64,000 nucleotides of DNA from Lithodes maja (GCA_037953745.1 JBAKBP010001391.1:151166-215165), one strand, 5' to 3'; numbered from the stretch's first letter, positions 49,925-61,404 are shown. Notes: generated from the letters alone by a model not told the origin. Translations and numbers: made by a program.

Positions 49925-51480
49925 TGTTGTTGTTGTTGTTGTTGTTCCCTAAGCTGCCTGGCCGAACAGCCCCGAGCCCCTGAGGAAGGCCATGGCCACG
50001 ATCGGGCTTTCCCACAGAGCTCTCATTGAGTGTAGGTTGTGTTGTTGGCGTAAGTGGTTGTGTGAAATGCAGTCTTCTATGATGTGTTTAATGGTATGGG
50101 GAGCCGTGTTACATCCCGGGCAGGCGTCGACAACGGAGTCATCCAGTCTCTTCTGATAGCTCAGGAGAGCTGGATGGTGTCCGCATCTCAGCCTGGCCAG
50201 GTGGACTCTGTCCTCGCGAGGGAGGGAGGATTCGGAAGGATGGATTTCGGGAGGTCGTGCATGCAGCTGCGTGTTGTCTGTGAGTGAGTGGATGGATTGG
50301 CGAGAGATATGAGTATGGATGTGCTTCTGGAAGTTGGTTCGGGGTGGGCAGGGAGGGAGAGAGGACAATAATTGTGTGTGATACCGTGTGCTGGGTGTTG
50401 TTTTGATATGTCTTGGTGTCTGTGGGTGTGTTGCCATGTAGTTTAGTGGGTGGTCTTGGTTCGTGGAGGCTGCTGCCAGGAATTGAGTGCCTCTCATGTC
50501 CAGATGGTCTTTGACTTTGAGGATTTTGGTTTCTTGATGTAGATGATCTGTGGGTGTAGTAGCTGTGCAGCCTGTAATGATCTTCAGGGCTTTGTTTTGA
50601 ATAGTCTGTAAGGTCTTATGATGTGTTTCAGCTAGGTTAGAAGCCCAGGCTGGGCTTGCGTATTCCATTACTGATCTTATGTATTGTTTATATACTGTGG
50701 TGGTAGTTTCTTTGTTGTGTCCAAATTTTGTGTGAGCAAGTGACCTGAGGGTGTTAAGTCTGGGTGTCAGTTTCTTTTTAATGTTTGTGGTGTGCTGTTT
50801 GAATGTCATATGAGTATCATATGTTACTCCTAGGATTTTGGGTGTGTGTGTATGTGTTAGGGGTGTGTTGTTTATGGTGAGTTGGGGGATGTATTCGTGT
50901 TCACCTGTCCAGCTTGTGAGCAGGGTTGCGGTGGATTTGGCTGGGGCTAGATTAAGTCTGTTTGTAGTGCACCAGCCATGTAGTGTGTTGAGATAGGGTT
51001 GAAGGAGATCTGTTGCTCTTCTTGGGTCATGGTGTGTGCATGTGAGTGTTATGTCATCTGCATAGGAGGCTAAGTTTATTTGGGGAGTATTGGGTGTAGT
51101 TATATCGTGCATGTACAGATTGAAGAGTGCGGGCGATAGGACGGATCCTTGTGGGACTCCGTTTGGAAAGTTTCTGATTTTAGATGACTGACCGGCAAAA
51201 GATACGTGTGCACATCTGCCTGCTAGGAAGTTGGCCAGCCACCTTTTTGTGTTGTTGTGCATGTTTGTGTTGTAGATTTTGTTTGTTAGGTTGTGGCGTG
51301 GGATGGCATCGAAGGCTTTACTAATGTCGAGTGTGGCTAATAGTGATCCGTGTGGTGGTCTAGCTGAGTTGATGCCGTCAAAAGCTCTTTGTGTAAGGTC
51401 TGTGAGAAGAGTGTTTGTGGAGTGCAGTGGCCTAAAGCCATGTTGTGTTGGAGCTAGGGGTAGGTCGGGTGTAGGTCGGA
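49925..51480 (-). mobile_element. LINE-E, 5'-truncated RT with (AAC)n tail
   Basis: The minus strand is open from about 51480. It encodes HGFRPLHSTNTLLTDLTQRA, LLATLDISKAFDAIPRHNLT, NGVPQGSVLSPALFNLYMHD and the catalytic LASYADDITLTC. The C-terminal half (437 codons from the first Met at 51262) contains ILGVTYDTHMTFKQHTTNIK, RSVMEYASPAWASNL, the REDRVHLARLRCGHHPAL block and CPGCNTAPHTIKHIIEDCIS, a C-x2-C-x3-H-x4-H/C-type zinc motif of the Jockey/R1 group. The stop is 20 bp before an (AAC)n tail at 49925-49950. It has no internal stop and was active recently. Confidence 0.88.
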
Positions 51481-51529
51481 AGCAGTGGTTGATGGAGATA
51501 GGTTACCCAGGCCACCCAGGTGGTAGGGA

Positions 51530-53560
51530 ATGAATGAAAGGATTGAGGATAATAGAGGGGAAAGAAGCAGTGAAACAAATGAGAGCGGGAAAAGCAGAAG
51601 GTTTGGATGGTATTGCTGTGGAGTGCATAAAGAAGGGTGGAGATGTGATAATAGATTGGTTGGTGAGACTTTTCAATGTGTGCTTTGATGTGTCAATGGT
51701 ACCAATAGACTGGAAGAGTGCATGTATTGTGCCGTTGTACAAGGGGAAGGGAGATCGGCAGGAGTGTTTTAGTTATGGAGGTACTGTATTAGTTTATTGT
51801 CAGTGGTTGGAAAGTTGTATGGCAGGGTGGTGATAGAGAGGATAATAAAGTGTACAGAAGTTGCAATAGGTGAAGAACAGTGTGGTTTTAGGAGGGGAAG
51901 AGGTTGCATGGATCAGATGGTTGCAGTAAGACAGTTATGCGAGAAGTATTAAGAGAAGCATAAGGAGATATTTTTGGCTTTTAAGGATTTGGAAAAAGCG
52001 TATGATCGTGAAGCAATGTGGAAGGTGTTAAGAGATTTATGAAATTGGAGAAAATTTGTTAGAAGCAGTTAAAAGTTTTTATGAAGGGAGCAGAGCATGT
52101 GTGAGAGTAGGAAATGGTGAGTTGAGTGAATGGTTTGAGGTAAAGGTAGGTTTGTGACAGGGTTGTGTAATGTCACCATGGCTGTATAATATGTTTATGG
52201 ATGGTGTGGTGAGGGAGGTAAACATGAGAACTATGGGAAGAGGATTGGGTTTAGTAGGAAAGAATGGTAGAGATTGGGAGTTGAATCAGTTGCTGTTCGC
52301 TGATGACACCGCGTTGGTGGCGGATTCTGAGGAGAAACTGCAGCGGGTAGTCAAAGAGTTTGGTGTGGTTTGTGGAAGGAGGAAACTGAAGGTGAACGTC
52401 AATAAAAGTAAAGTAATGGTATAATAGGGATGAATCTGGATGGGGAAATATTGGAACAAGTAGTGTTTTAAATATCTAGGAGGAACAATAAACAGGAGTG
52501 GAGGTATGGAAATGGAGGTAAAACAGAGAGTGTGTGAAGGAAGGAAAGTTTTCGGAAGTATGGGAAGTATGTGGAAGACGAGAAATCTCGGAATGAAAGT
52601 AAACAGTGCAATGTATCAAGCAATTGTTGTGCCAACAGTGATGTATGGGGCTGAGACATGGGCTCTGAAGGAAAAGGAGAAAAGAAAGCTGGATGTGATG
52701 GAGATGAGCTGCTCAAGAAGTACGTGTGGAGTTACTCATAGAAACAGATTGAGGAATGAAGAAATACGTAGGAGAGTGGGGCAACAGGAACTTTTGTCAA
52801 CCGGAGTGGACAAAAGGGTGATGAGCAGGTATGGTCATGTTGAACGAATGGAAGATGAAAGGCTTACAAAGAGAATATGTGAGTCAGATACAAGGGGAGA
52901 TAGAAGGGCAGGAGGGCAAGAGGTTCCTCTCACACCGCTCTCCTAGACAAAGTTGAAAGGAAGGGCTTTCGTATCATTAACTCCCGTCCACTCACCAACT
53001 CTCTGCAATCTCTCTCTCTCCGCCGCAATGTTGCATCTCTCTCGCTATTCTATCGCTACTATAATAATCAGTGTTCCTCAGAGCTATCCCAGTGCATACC
53101 ACCTCCTTTACGTAGGGCACGTGGTACCCGTCTTGCAACTCAATCCCACCCCTACTCTGTGCAACTCTCCAACCCAAGAGTGAAACGTTACTCTCAAACT
53201 TTCTTCTACTCAACAGCTGAGCTCTGGAACTCTCTCCCAGAATCAGTCTTTCCCTCTTCCTATGACTTAAATTGCTTCAAACTCCGTGTGTCCAGGCATT
53301 TTGGCTCGAACGTCCCTTGATTTTGGCCCTGTCACTCTTTCAACTATGGGGGAGGCACTCGCTATAGGCAGTTATGCCTTTTGCCTCCCTCAATCACATA
53401 GAAAAAAAAAAAAAAAAAAAGGAAGACCCCATTGAGATGGAGAGACTGTGTAAGACAAGCTTTAGATGATAGTGGAATGACTATAGATCAGGCAAGAGAA
53501 GTGGTAATAAACAGGAATGAATGGAGAATGCTTGTGAATAGATGAGTGAACACGTGGTAA
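51530..53560 (+). pseudogene. LINE-D, RT to C-terminus, decayed
   Basis: Pieces in order: KQMRAGKAEGLDGIAVECIK and SACIVPLYKGKGD (51560-51760); GRGCMDQMVAVRQL and AFKDLEKAYDR (51895-52010); CVMSPWLYNMFMDGVVREVN and LLFADDTALVADSEEKLQ (52165-52350); VMYGAETWALKEKEKRKLDV and RYGHVERMEDERLTKRICES (52640-52900). After a LINE-J insert, PLRWRDCVRQALDDSGMTID ... VNR-stop follows (53425-53545). Several stops and shifts occur. The long 3' UTR continues to the gatagataga tail at about 53920. It is closely related to the relic at 6800-7560. Confidence 0.8.
52923..53421 (+). pseudogene. LINE-J 3' end with poly-A, inserted in LINE-D
   Basis: It encodes KVERKGFRIINSRPLTNSLQ, SLSLRRNVASLSLFYRYYNN, PPPLRRARGTRLATQSHPYS and SQTFFYSTAELWNSLPESVF, the Jockey-group ORF2 C-terminus. 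A 3' UTR and a 20-nt poly-A (53401-53420) follow. LINE-D resumes straight after the poly-A. Confidence 0.88.
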
Positions 53561-53919
53561 TTTGGGGGAAGAGGTCGGGCGCAAGTTGGACGAGATAATA
53601 GTCCATCAGGCGCCTGGCCCGGGGAGACAATTAATATGAAGGGTGCGCCTGGAAGTGTGGTGGGCGGGCTTGTGGCTCCGCTGCATGTCTGCCTTTCGAG
53701 ATCGGAACCTCTCCGGGTGGTCGGGGGAGTGCTGGAGGGACCTTGGTGACCCTGGTCTTCTCCTAGATGACCTAGATGTGTGTGAATTTGTATTTTGTTT
53801 AGTGTGTTCAGTTTTCTGTTGTGTTATCCCTGTTCTTGCTCTGTCTTGAGTCCCCCCCCCCCCCAAAGAAAAAAAAAAGAAGAAGTGGGGATTGGACCTG
53901 AGTAAATAGATAGATAGAC

Positions 53920-54860
53920 ATACAGTATAAGTACAGATCACCAATATGGTTTCCTTAACCCAATGGACCCCAGCGATGCACGTTATGCATCGCCTATGTA
54001 TGTAACGCCCAGTCCCAGCGAAACTACGGTTGCGTCCGCCTTAATTACTCTTGTCCTATGGCACCTAGAGGGTTCAGAATTGTATGGGAACTGCTTTAGT
54101 ATCCCACGCAACAAAACCGATGGCTGAAAACCCTCTAAGTCCAGCCACGTGCGTGTGATTTTCTAGTATTTTGCCTACCAATCTCCCCATGTTAATTGCG
54201 ACTTTCCGCTGCCCCGCAGGACTCCTAAATGACCTAGGTGAGCGTTTTTTTTTTTTTTTTTTTCCCCCCTTCATAACTAACCCATCCCATGTGTTTTCAG
54301 AAAAAAAAAATTACAAGTGGCCAGTCCCTCATTGTACATTTAATATATATCAGATGGTGCTCTGTGGGTTAAGGGCTGCTCTACTGGTGATCTGGCTTAT
54401 CTTACTAACTCTTGGTCATCCTCCTTTAGGGACTTCGGTGAGACTTTTTCTATTGCGCTAGACATATCGAAACCCTTCAATAGAGTCTGGCACAAATCTC
54501 TAATTTCCAAACTACCCTCCTTCAGTTTCTATCCCTCAATTTCCTTTCAGACCGCTCCATAGCTGCAATTGTGGACAGCCATCGCTCACTTCTTCAATCT
54601 ATCAACTCCGGTGTTCCTCAGGGTTCTGTGCTGTCTCTAATTCTCTTTATAATATTTATTAAGATCTCCACAACTATACCTCTAGCCCTATCCACTCATA
54701 TGCTGATGACTCTACCTTACACTTTTCAACTAATTTTTCACATCAACCCAGCATGCAATTACTCCAAAACTCACGTAAAACGGCCATGGAGCGCCTATCT
54801 TCCAATCTATCAATTATTTCTGATTGGGGCACAGGAAAACTAAATGCAAGGATTGCATGT
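53920..54860 (+). pseudogene. LINE-J RT fragment split by a TTAA-Z element
   Basis: The left part is tcaccaatatggtttcc (HQYGF). The right part from 54373 encodes STGDLAYLTNSWSSS, FSIALDISKPFNRVWHKSLI, then after a shift FLSDRSIAAIVDSHRSLLQS, INSGVPQGSVLSLILFI and a degraded YADDSTLHFS. Joining the two parts at a single TTAA gives an in-frame QYGFLKGCSTGDL. The element lost its ends. Confidence 0.85.
53955..54372. mobile_element. TTAA-Z element, copy 2 (418 bp)
   Basis: The left end TTAACCCAATGGACCCCAGC and right end ctctgtggGTTAA have TTAA on both sides. The left end is homologous to 63596 (TTAACCCACTGAGTCCCAGC). It interrupts LINE-J exactly. Confidence 0.9.
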
Positions 54861-54973
54861 TGTTTAGAAATTAATTTATGCCTGCTATCCAAGTCCTCGG
54901 ACCCCTGAGTAGTTATAATTATGTTACATTTAAATGCACAACACACAAATGGTATCAGAGACAATCTCAGTCT

Positions 54974-55398
54974 GTTGTTGTTGTTGTTGTTGTTCCCCAA
55001 GCTGCCTGGCCGAACAGCCCCAAGGCCCCGAGCAATTCCAAGGCCATAACCGAGTGCCCCCACAGAACCCTCCCCGCCGACCACAATAAAGCCTGGGTGA
55101 CCGAAGCCACTCCATGGCGGGGAGCTGAGGAGAGTGCGGAAACGCCCGGGAAACCAAAGCCCACCCAGGGCCCTGTGCCCCTCAGCAATTATGAAGAGAA
55201 AGTTGAGGGGCAAGGGAAAAATGTGACGCTTTGGCTTCCAATCTTGGTAGATTGGGAGGTCAATCCACGGAAGAGACGCCGTCACTTGAGATCTAGAAAA
55301 TATATAAGTTAAGGACAGTCAGAGTAAGCTATGGGTATGGCAGAGATTGCTCAGCTCTCACTCTGATAGACCAGCCCATCACCACATGACTAGAACCC
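54974..55398 (-). mobile_element. SINE-E copy, minus strand
   Basis: It matches 55982-56398 in inverse orientation throughout, with the (AAC)n tail at 54974-54996. Sequence beyond 55398 on its 5' side may also belong to the family, since the other copy could be 5'-truncated. The last about 77 bp of the unit match the 3' end of LINE-E. Confidence 0.85.
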
Positions 55399-55969
55399 AA
55401 TCCTCTCAGCATCAGCTAGGAAAGGCCCTAGAAAGCCACCTTTGGCGGGGGGATAGCTCCCATATTTCAACCCCTTTCAGGGTTGGGCACCCACCTATCT
55501 CAGTCTGTTCACCATACTAGCTGACCCAGGAGAGAGAGCGGTCTGGTCATTATCAAGGTTCAACCACCACACATGCCACTTATCTCCAGCACACACATCC
55601 ACACCTACTCATATCTCCTTTATAAAACCTGTACTGTACTTCATTGTAGGGCAATACACACATCCACTACAATGATTATTCAACACAGCAAAGACCTAAC
55701 ATCGCTTGCGAAGGATTGCCGTCAATGGGGAAATTCCTTTTAAAAGTCCCCCTACAAGTAGGAGGATCTCTGGCCAATCAGAAACGAGGGTGTGTAATGC
55801 CGGAACCAATCACAGACAGTATTAAGAGAACCATCATAATACTATGGGGTTCTAATATATTTTACCAGGCGAATCATTTATTATCGTTATTTATCTTCTG
55901 CCTCAATCTTCATTATAACATGAAGTTTCATATAAAATTGTAAAACTTGCAAAATAAACAAACCGAACT
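55399..55969. other. Unassigned interval between two SINE-E copies
   Basis: No coding sequence is seen. The part adjoining 55398 could be a 5' extension of SINE-E. Confidence 0.4.
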
Positions 55970-55981
55970 AACTACCAATAC

Positions 55982-56398
55982 ATGGTGATGGGCTGGTCTA
56001 TCAGAATGAGAGTTGAGCGTTCTCTGCCATACCCATAGCTTACTCTGACTGTTCCTTTTACTTATATATTTTCTAGATCTCAAGTGACCGCGTCTTTTCC
56101 GTGGATTGGCCTCCCTACTGCCAACCCTGGCAGATTGGGAGCCAAAGCGTCACATTTTTCCTTTGCCCCTCAACTTTCCCTTTATAATTGCTGAGGGGCA
56201 CAGGGCCTTGGGTGGGGCTTTTGTTTCCCGGGCGTTTCCGCACCCTCCTCAGCTCCCCGCCTTTGAGTGGCTTCGGTCACCTGGGCATTATTAGTGGTAA
56301 GCTGGGAGGGTTCTGTGGGGGCGTTCAGTTATGCCCTTGGCCTTGCTCGGGACCTTGGGGCTGCTCGGCCAGACAGCCAGAGGAACAGCAACAACAAC
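55982..56398 (+). mobile_element. SINE-E, 417 bp, with target duplication
   Basis: The body atggtgatgggctggtctat ... agccaaagcgtcacattttt ... ctgaggggcacagggccttg ... gccagacagcc ends in a (CAA)n tail. The direct repeat aactaccaatac flanks it (55970-55981 and 56399-56410). No clear pol III B box is seen, so whether it is a true SINE or a LINE-E-derived deletion product is open. Confidence 0.88.
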
Positions 56399-56410
56399 AA
56401 CTACCAATAC

Positions 56411-56804
56411 AGCCTGCACTATATTATATGCCAAATCAAAGGGTTAAGGACGCAACATAAATAAAAGTGAATTACGTTGAGTTGGATATACAGTAGAAAG
56501 ACACACATGTGAAAACACTCCACGCACACCAGGTCAACGTAACAATGGTAACTATGTCATTCAAATCCTTATGCATTTGCCAGGGGTGACAGGCAAATGA
56601 ACTAGGGTGTTCTGGACATTCGTAGGAGTGGAAGGAGGTTGAAAAGGGATAGGTTTTTTGTCGTAGTCGGTCTTCGTCTTTTCAAAGAAAATTTTGTCTG
56701 GGGAGGAACTTTGTGGTTTTTCCCTGGTACCACAATAACCAAAGTAAGGTATTTTGGGGGGAGTGAATCTGGTTGAATTGAGCATTACAAAAATAATGTT
56801 TCCC
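56411..56804. other. Unassigned interval
   Basis: No gene is recognised. A 74-codon minus-strand frame has no motif. Confidence 0.45.
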
Positions 56805-57293
56805 TTAACCCTTCCTGCCCGGTTGTCATTTTAAAATGACACCACGAAATAAGGGCAGGTGCCCGGGTGTCCTTTCAGGACTTTTAAGCTTGAAAGCCTA
56901 TTCAGCTTGGTCTGAACGCCGTGCGTCCGACACATGTAAACAAAGCCGATCGTTGCGTCACCGCACCTCCGAAAACAAGAAGGAGAAGACTCGTTTGTTA
57001 TTGTATGTCTGCATGTCGTTGTTTCAGTAGTGAAAAGATCGTCGTATTACTAATATCGCCTGAAAATGCTCTCCACTGAAATAGTCATCAGAACTGAACC
57101 AGTTGACTTAGAGAGCTCTACTCAACGCCAGTCTACAGATTGGAAACCGCACTACATTTATAGATGCGTGGGAAATTTCTAGCAGTTAAAATTTAAAAAA
57201 ATACGGTAGCTTAGGCCTAGACGTTTTTCGGCCAGATCGCCCGGGTAGCCCACCCTGTCCTTTGGGAGATACAGCCCGGGCCAGGAGGGTTAA
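56805..57293. mobile_element. TTAA-Y element, full-length copy (489 bp)
   Basis: It has TTAA at both ends (TTAACCCTTCCTGCCCGG ... gcccgggccaggagggTTAA). It has an internal near-palindrome (gtcattttaaaatgacacc) and no ORF. It is the reference copy for 14586-15002 and 25596-25892. The sequence atgctctccactgaaatagt at 57067 is the segment that supplies the start codon of LINE-A ORF2 in the related copy. Confidence 0.9.
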
Positions 57294-57539
57294 TACAAGG
57301 AAATAATGTATCATTGCAATAAAGGATTTACTCAAGGTAGTTTGAAGCACCTTGACCTACGCAACTTCTTTCTAGGGCTGAATAAAATTGTCTAATGATA
57401 GCCAGAATAAATGATAAATAAGGCACCATTGTACTTAAAAATTTAAGCTCACTTACATGTCAGCTCATTCACTACATTTCAACCAGTGTCATCTCAACCA
57501 GGGCGAGCTCACAAAGGCGGTTCTTGTGTTTCAGTCATG

Positions 57540-57870
57540 TGATTATTTTGTTTTCTATGTGAATGAAGGAGACAATAAGTAAAGCTGCCTGTAACAATTG
57601 ACTCCCCTAAAGTTGAAAAGAGTGACAGAGAGCCAAAATCAAGGTAAAATACATTAGAGACAAAATGTCTGGACACACAGTGCTTGAATCAGTATAAATC
57701 ATAGGATGAGGGAAAGACAGATTGAGGGAGAGCATTTCAAAGCTTGCTTGTTGAGTAGAAGAAAGACGGAAAATTTATTCAATCTTGGGTTTGAGAGTTG
57801 GACAGAATAGGGGTGGGAGTGGCTTAATATGAGGCCATTTCATTTGTTGGCCTCACTTCTTATCATAAAA
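57540..57870 (-). pseudogene. LINE-J 3' end, minus strand
   Basis: The reverse strand matches 53140-53405: cccacccctattctgtccaa, tttcttctactcaac, gaatgctctccctcaatctgt, gtgtgtccagacattttg and the 3' UTR up to ttcattcacatagaaaacaa. The coding part is stop-ridden. Confidence 0.85.
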
Positions 57871-58346
57871 TTCTAAGCGACGCCTTCCACGATCAACAGG
57901 TAGAAACATTAAGAAATGTAAATTACATTGATGAGCCCTGGCAGGTTATTTTGTGTCCACTATGACCCATACCTTGCCGCCAATCAAACAAATTGGACAA
58001 AATATTGAGGACATGTGCTGTGTGGGCTCGATCATTAAAGCATTGCCTATTTACAGCTATAATGTAACTTAATCTAATCTAAAAGGACTGGCTTGGTTAG
58101 TACTAGTTGGGATCTACTGGTTGAAAGGATTTAGTCATTAAGTTATCTGGTCTGCTCCAAACTTTTATGATCCGGTATTGCGGCGTACCTCGTGAGTCAG
58201 GGGGACGAATAACTGGAGAAACATCCAGGATATGGGTATATAATTTATATGCTACCTAAACCTAGTGCTTAACTCTACACAAAAAAGCTATACAGAACAG
58301 TTAAAGCCTGTTCCGAACCTCCATGATCCGGTATTATGGTGCCCTT
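57871..58346. other. Mostly unassigned; two copies of a short motif
   Basis: Two copies of 'tctgyTCC.AAC.T..ATGATCCGGTATT' occur at about 58147 and 58309. A third lies at 62754. They may be ends of a pogo-type element. Confidence 0.4.
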
Positions 58347-58507
58347 AATAATAATAATAAGCATGTTACTTATTTCTCATAAGCGCCAATTTTCCCGAAG
58401 AATTCACTAGCGCTCGGAAAGAGAAAGAAAAAAGAACAAAATCAATGCATCAAAAGAAGGCTTATATACAACACACATTTAACAATCACTAGCAGTGGCA
58501 AAATAGC

Positions 58508-60103
58508 CTAAACTCTATAGCCATCTGTCATGACACCTCTCTCAAAATCATAGCTTCTCTCAAAGAGAAAAGTCTTAAGTTGTCTCTTGAAGCATTCAAC
58601 AGAACTCAGTTGTCTCATGGACAGCGGCAACCTGTTATACAACCTCGGAGCCCTGTAGGAGAATGACCTCTCAAAGAAAGAAGACTGCTGGAAAGCCCTT
58701 GGTTCATCAAGACGAAAAGGGTCATTGTCATGACGCACAACTACACCATGGTGTGCCGGTGGGCGTCTGAGCAGCTCCGCAAGGTACCTAGGCTCACCAA
58801 ATTTGAGAACCTTAAAAGTCACCAAACACAACTTAAATTCTATTCTTGCTCTTACTGGCAGCCAGTGCAGTTCTATGTGAAGAGATGTAGTAGGAGTTCT
58901 AGGTGGAACACCAAAAATTAGTCTTGCGGCCCTGTTAAGAACAGACTGAACTTTCTTTAAAATATAATTTGGAAGACCCACCAACAGGGCATTGCAATAA
59001 TCAACACGAGAGAAGACCAATGAGTGAACCAACGTCAGGAGGCAACGCCTGGTTATAAATGGCTTCACCAAATAGAGATTTCTGATGTGCAAGTAACAAC
59101 TTTTAACTATCTGGTTTACATGCTCTTTGAAATCTAATCGGGAGTTCACATATACACCCAGATTTTGAACAGAGTTGGCCGGTCGCAGCTGAGATCCACC
59201 CACATTGATGGAGAGGGCACCTACTATATCATCAGCTCTTCTATTTCCTCGGATGATGAGAATATCAGTTTTACCATCATTTAGTTTAAGTTTTCTCGCT
59301 CTCATCCACTTCTTGATATCAGACATCAACAATTCCATCTTACTCCGTATATCAACTATATTTGTGATTCTCACATAAATCTGGGTGTCATCTGCATAAA
59401 AGTGAAAGGTGACATTATGTGCACGAAGCAGAAGAGACAAACTGCTGATATAAATTATAAATAGGATAGGACCTAAAACTGATCCCTGCGGAACACCATA
59501 CTGCAGGGGTGTCGAGTCCGAGACCATTTGATTTACCATCACACTCTGGGATCTACCTGACAAGTATGACCCAAGAAGCAAGAGAGTGGAGTCACGCACA
59601 CCACAATCATAAAGATCACTCAATAACAACTCGTGATCCACTGTGTCAAAGGCCGCAGAGAGATCAAGCAAGACCAATAGTGAGGCCACACCATTGCAAA
59701 TGTTCTCAACTAGATCATTATGTACTCTAATCAATGCTGTTTCAGTTGAATGATGCTGTCGGTAAGCAGACTGAAAAATTGGGATAGTTTCATTCTGCTG
59801 AAGTAGTGGTTGTAATTGGTCAAGTATTGCACGCTCTAATATCTTTGATATGAAGGACAGGTTGGAGACAGGACGATAGTTCAACATGTTCTCAACATCA
59901 AGTCCAGGTTTCTTTAGAGTAGGTCGGAGTAGTGCATGCTTTTCAGAATGTGGGAAGCTACCTTCAGAGAAGCACTTATTCATTATTTTGGAAATAAACT
60001 CAACTGTGTAATCATAGACTCTTGGTAGCTTGGAAACATTTATGGGATCCAACGGGCAAAATGTTTTATTGAGGTTTCTTATGTAGGACGAGATCATGTC
60101 CAC
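58508..60103 (-). CDS. L2-type LINE ORF2, reverse transcriptase part
   Basis: The frame is 531 codons, open. Blocks: MLNYRPVSNLSFISKILERA, QSAYRQHHSTETALIRVHND, LLVLLDLSAAFDTVDHELLL (catalytic Asp), YGVPQGSVLGPILFIIYISS, FHFYADDTQIYV (catalytic Asp pair), SVQNLGVYVNSRLDFKEHVN, ARLIFGVPPRTPTTSLHIEL and HWLPVRARIEFKLCLVTFKV, then the terminal SFSYRAPRLYNRLPLSMRQL. The order and spacing are those of L2 elements. The upstream linker (GKTRVSLRPSVPDAELAANF and on) is in another frame at 60290-60094, so a shift at about 60100 separates it. The endonuclease is at 61676-62374. Confidence 0.9.
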   Translation of the reverse strand: MDMISSYIRNLNKTFCPLDPINVSKLPRVYDYTVEFISKIMNKCFSEGSFPHSEKHALLRPTLKKPGLDVENMLNYRPVSNLSFISKILERAILDQLQPLLQQNETIPIFQSAYRQHHSTETALIRVHNDLVENICNGVASLLVLLDLSAAFDTVDHELLLSDLYDCGVRDSTLLLLGSYLSGRSQSVMVNQMVSDSTPLQYGVPQGSVLGPILFIIYISSLSLLLRAHNVTFHFYADDTQIYVRITNIVDIRSKMELLMSDIKKWMRARKLKLNDGKTDILIIRGNRRADDIVGALSINVGGSQLRPANSVQNLGVYVNSRLDFKEHVNQIVKSCYLHIRNLYLVKPFITRRCLLTLVHSLVFSRVDYCNALLVGLPNYILKKVQSVLNRAARLIFGVPPRTPTTSLHIELHWLPVRARIEFKLCLVTFKVLKFGEPRYLAELLRRPPAHHGVVVRHDNDPFRLDEPRAFQQSSFFERSFSYRAPRLYNRLPLSMRQLSSVECFKRQLKTFLFERSYDFERGVMTDGYRV

Positions 60104-60294
60104 CAGTGAAAGGATGAGAGGACATTATTAGGAATGTGTCGGGGTTGGAGTACAACTGAAAGTTCTTCACCAACAGAAGCATCATCCAGTTCCTGTCTTA
60201 TGCGAGTTATCTTGCCAGCAAAAAATGCCACAAAGTTGGCAGCCAACTCGGCATCGGGTACAGAAGGTCTTAAGCTGACTCTTGTTTTTCCAAG

Positions 60295-61090
60295 GTAATG
60301 GTGTTTGAGAGAAGAATGCATGAAACTATAGATTTTAAGGAAAAATATAGAATCAAGAAAGAACACAAGAAAAGTTGTAAAATAAAATTGAAAAATGAAG
60401 TACTAGAAGAGGTTGAAAGTTTCAAGTATTTGGGAGCTGTACTATGCAAATATGGTAAAATGCAGAGTGAGATAAAAGAGAGAAAAATGCAAGGGAGAAA
60501 AGTGATTGGAGAACTTGATAGTATTCTCAAAGGAAGAATGGTTAGCCAGGAAGTCAAAAAGTCACTGAGAAACAGTGTGCTGCTCCCAACACTCTCGTAT
60601 GGAAGCGAGACATGGACGGCAAGTGACGAGGACCTCTTCAAACTAAGAGCTGTGGAGATGAGCTTTTTCAGAATGGCAGCTGGCATGAATAGGCTAGATG
60701 GGCCAAGTAATAGGGAAGTGTACGAGTCCTTTGGAATGGAAGAGCAGGCTTTGGGCATTGATTGTGGTGTGGTTGAGTGGATAAAGAGAAGTACTTTGAG
60801 GTGGTATGGTCATGTTCAGAGAATGGATGAAGACAGAATGCCAAGAAAGATATATGGGAGTCAGGTGAGTGGAACCGCTAGTAGTGGAAGACCACCTATG
60901 GTATGGGAAAAGAAAGTGGAAAAATATATTGAAGAAAAACTTCCACGTAGTGGAAGGGGCATTGTGGCACGGGCAAAGGAGGCATGTCTTGACAAAGTAG
61001 CTTGGAGACGTTTCTGTCATGGCCATCCTCTAGTGGGGGTTTCCCAGGGGGAAGCAAGGCGTCCGAGATGATGATTATGATGATGATGAT
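60295..61090 (+). pseudogene. LINE-G, 5'-truncated, 796 bp, with target duplication
   Basis: It encodes an open 257-codon end of ORF2: VESFKYLGAVLCKYGKM, NSVLLPTLSYGSETWTAS, RMAAGMNRLDGPSNREVYES, STLRWYGHVQRMDEDRMPRK, PMVWEKKVEKYIEEKLPRSG and RRFCHGHPLVGVSQGEARRP, then an (ATG)n tail at 61070-61090. The flanking repeat tgttttccaag (60283-60294, with an extra T, and 61091-61101) splits the L2 linker at LLGK|. The frame before 60400 is basic (KKEHKKSCKIKLKN). Confidence 0.88.
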
Positions 61091-61234
61091 TGTTTTCCAA
61101 GTAAACTGTTTACAATTGAAGCCAACCTCCTCTGGTCGTTACCACATGGAGTCAACTTTTCCCTGATAATACACTTTCTTTTCATCTTTGATTGTGTGGA
61201 CCACGGCTCTTCTGGCTGACAGATATTGCAACCA

Positions 61235-61402
61235 GGCGTTTCTGCACCCTCCTCAGCTCCCTGCCTTGGAGTGGCTTCGGTCACCCGGGCTTTGTTAGTG
61301 GTAAGCAGGGAGGATTTTGTGGGGCGCTCATTTATGGCCTTGGCCTTGCTCGAGACCGTGGGCTGTTCGGCCAGACAGCTGGGGAACAACAACAACCATG
61401 TA
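61235..61402 (+). mobile_element. SINE-E 3' end inserted in the L2 element
   Basis: It reads gcgtttctgcaccctcctca, ggcttcggtcacccgggctt, ccagacagctggggaacaac and (AAC)n, a truncated copy of the same unit as 56240-56398. Confidence 0.85.
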
Positions 61403-61404
61403 GA

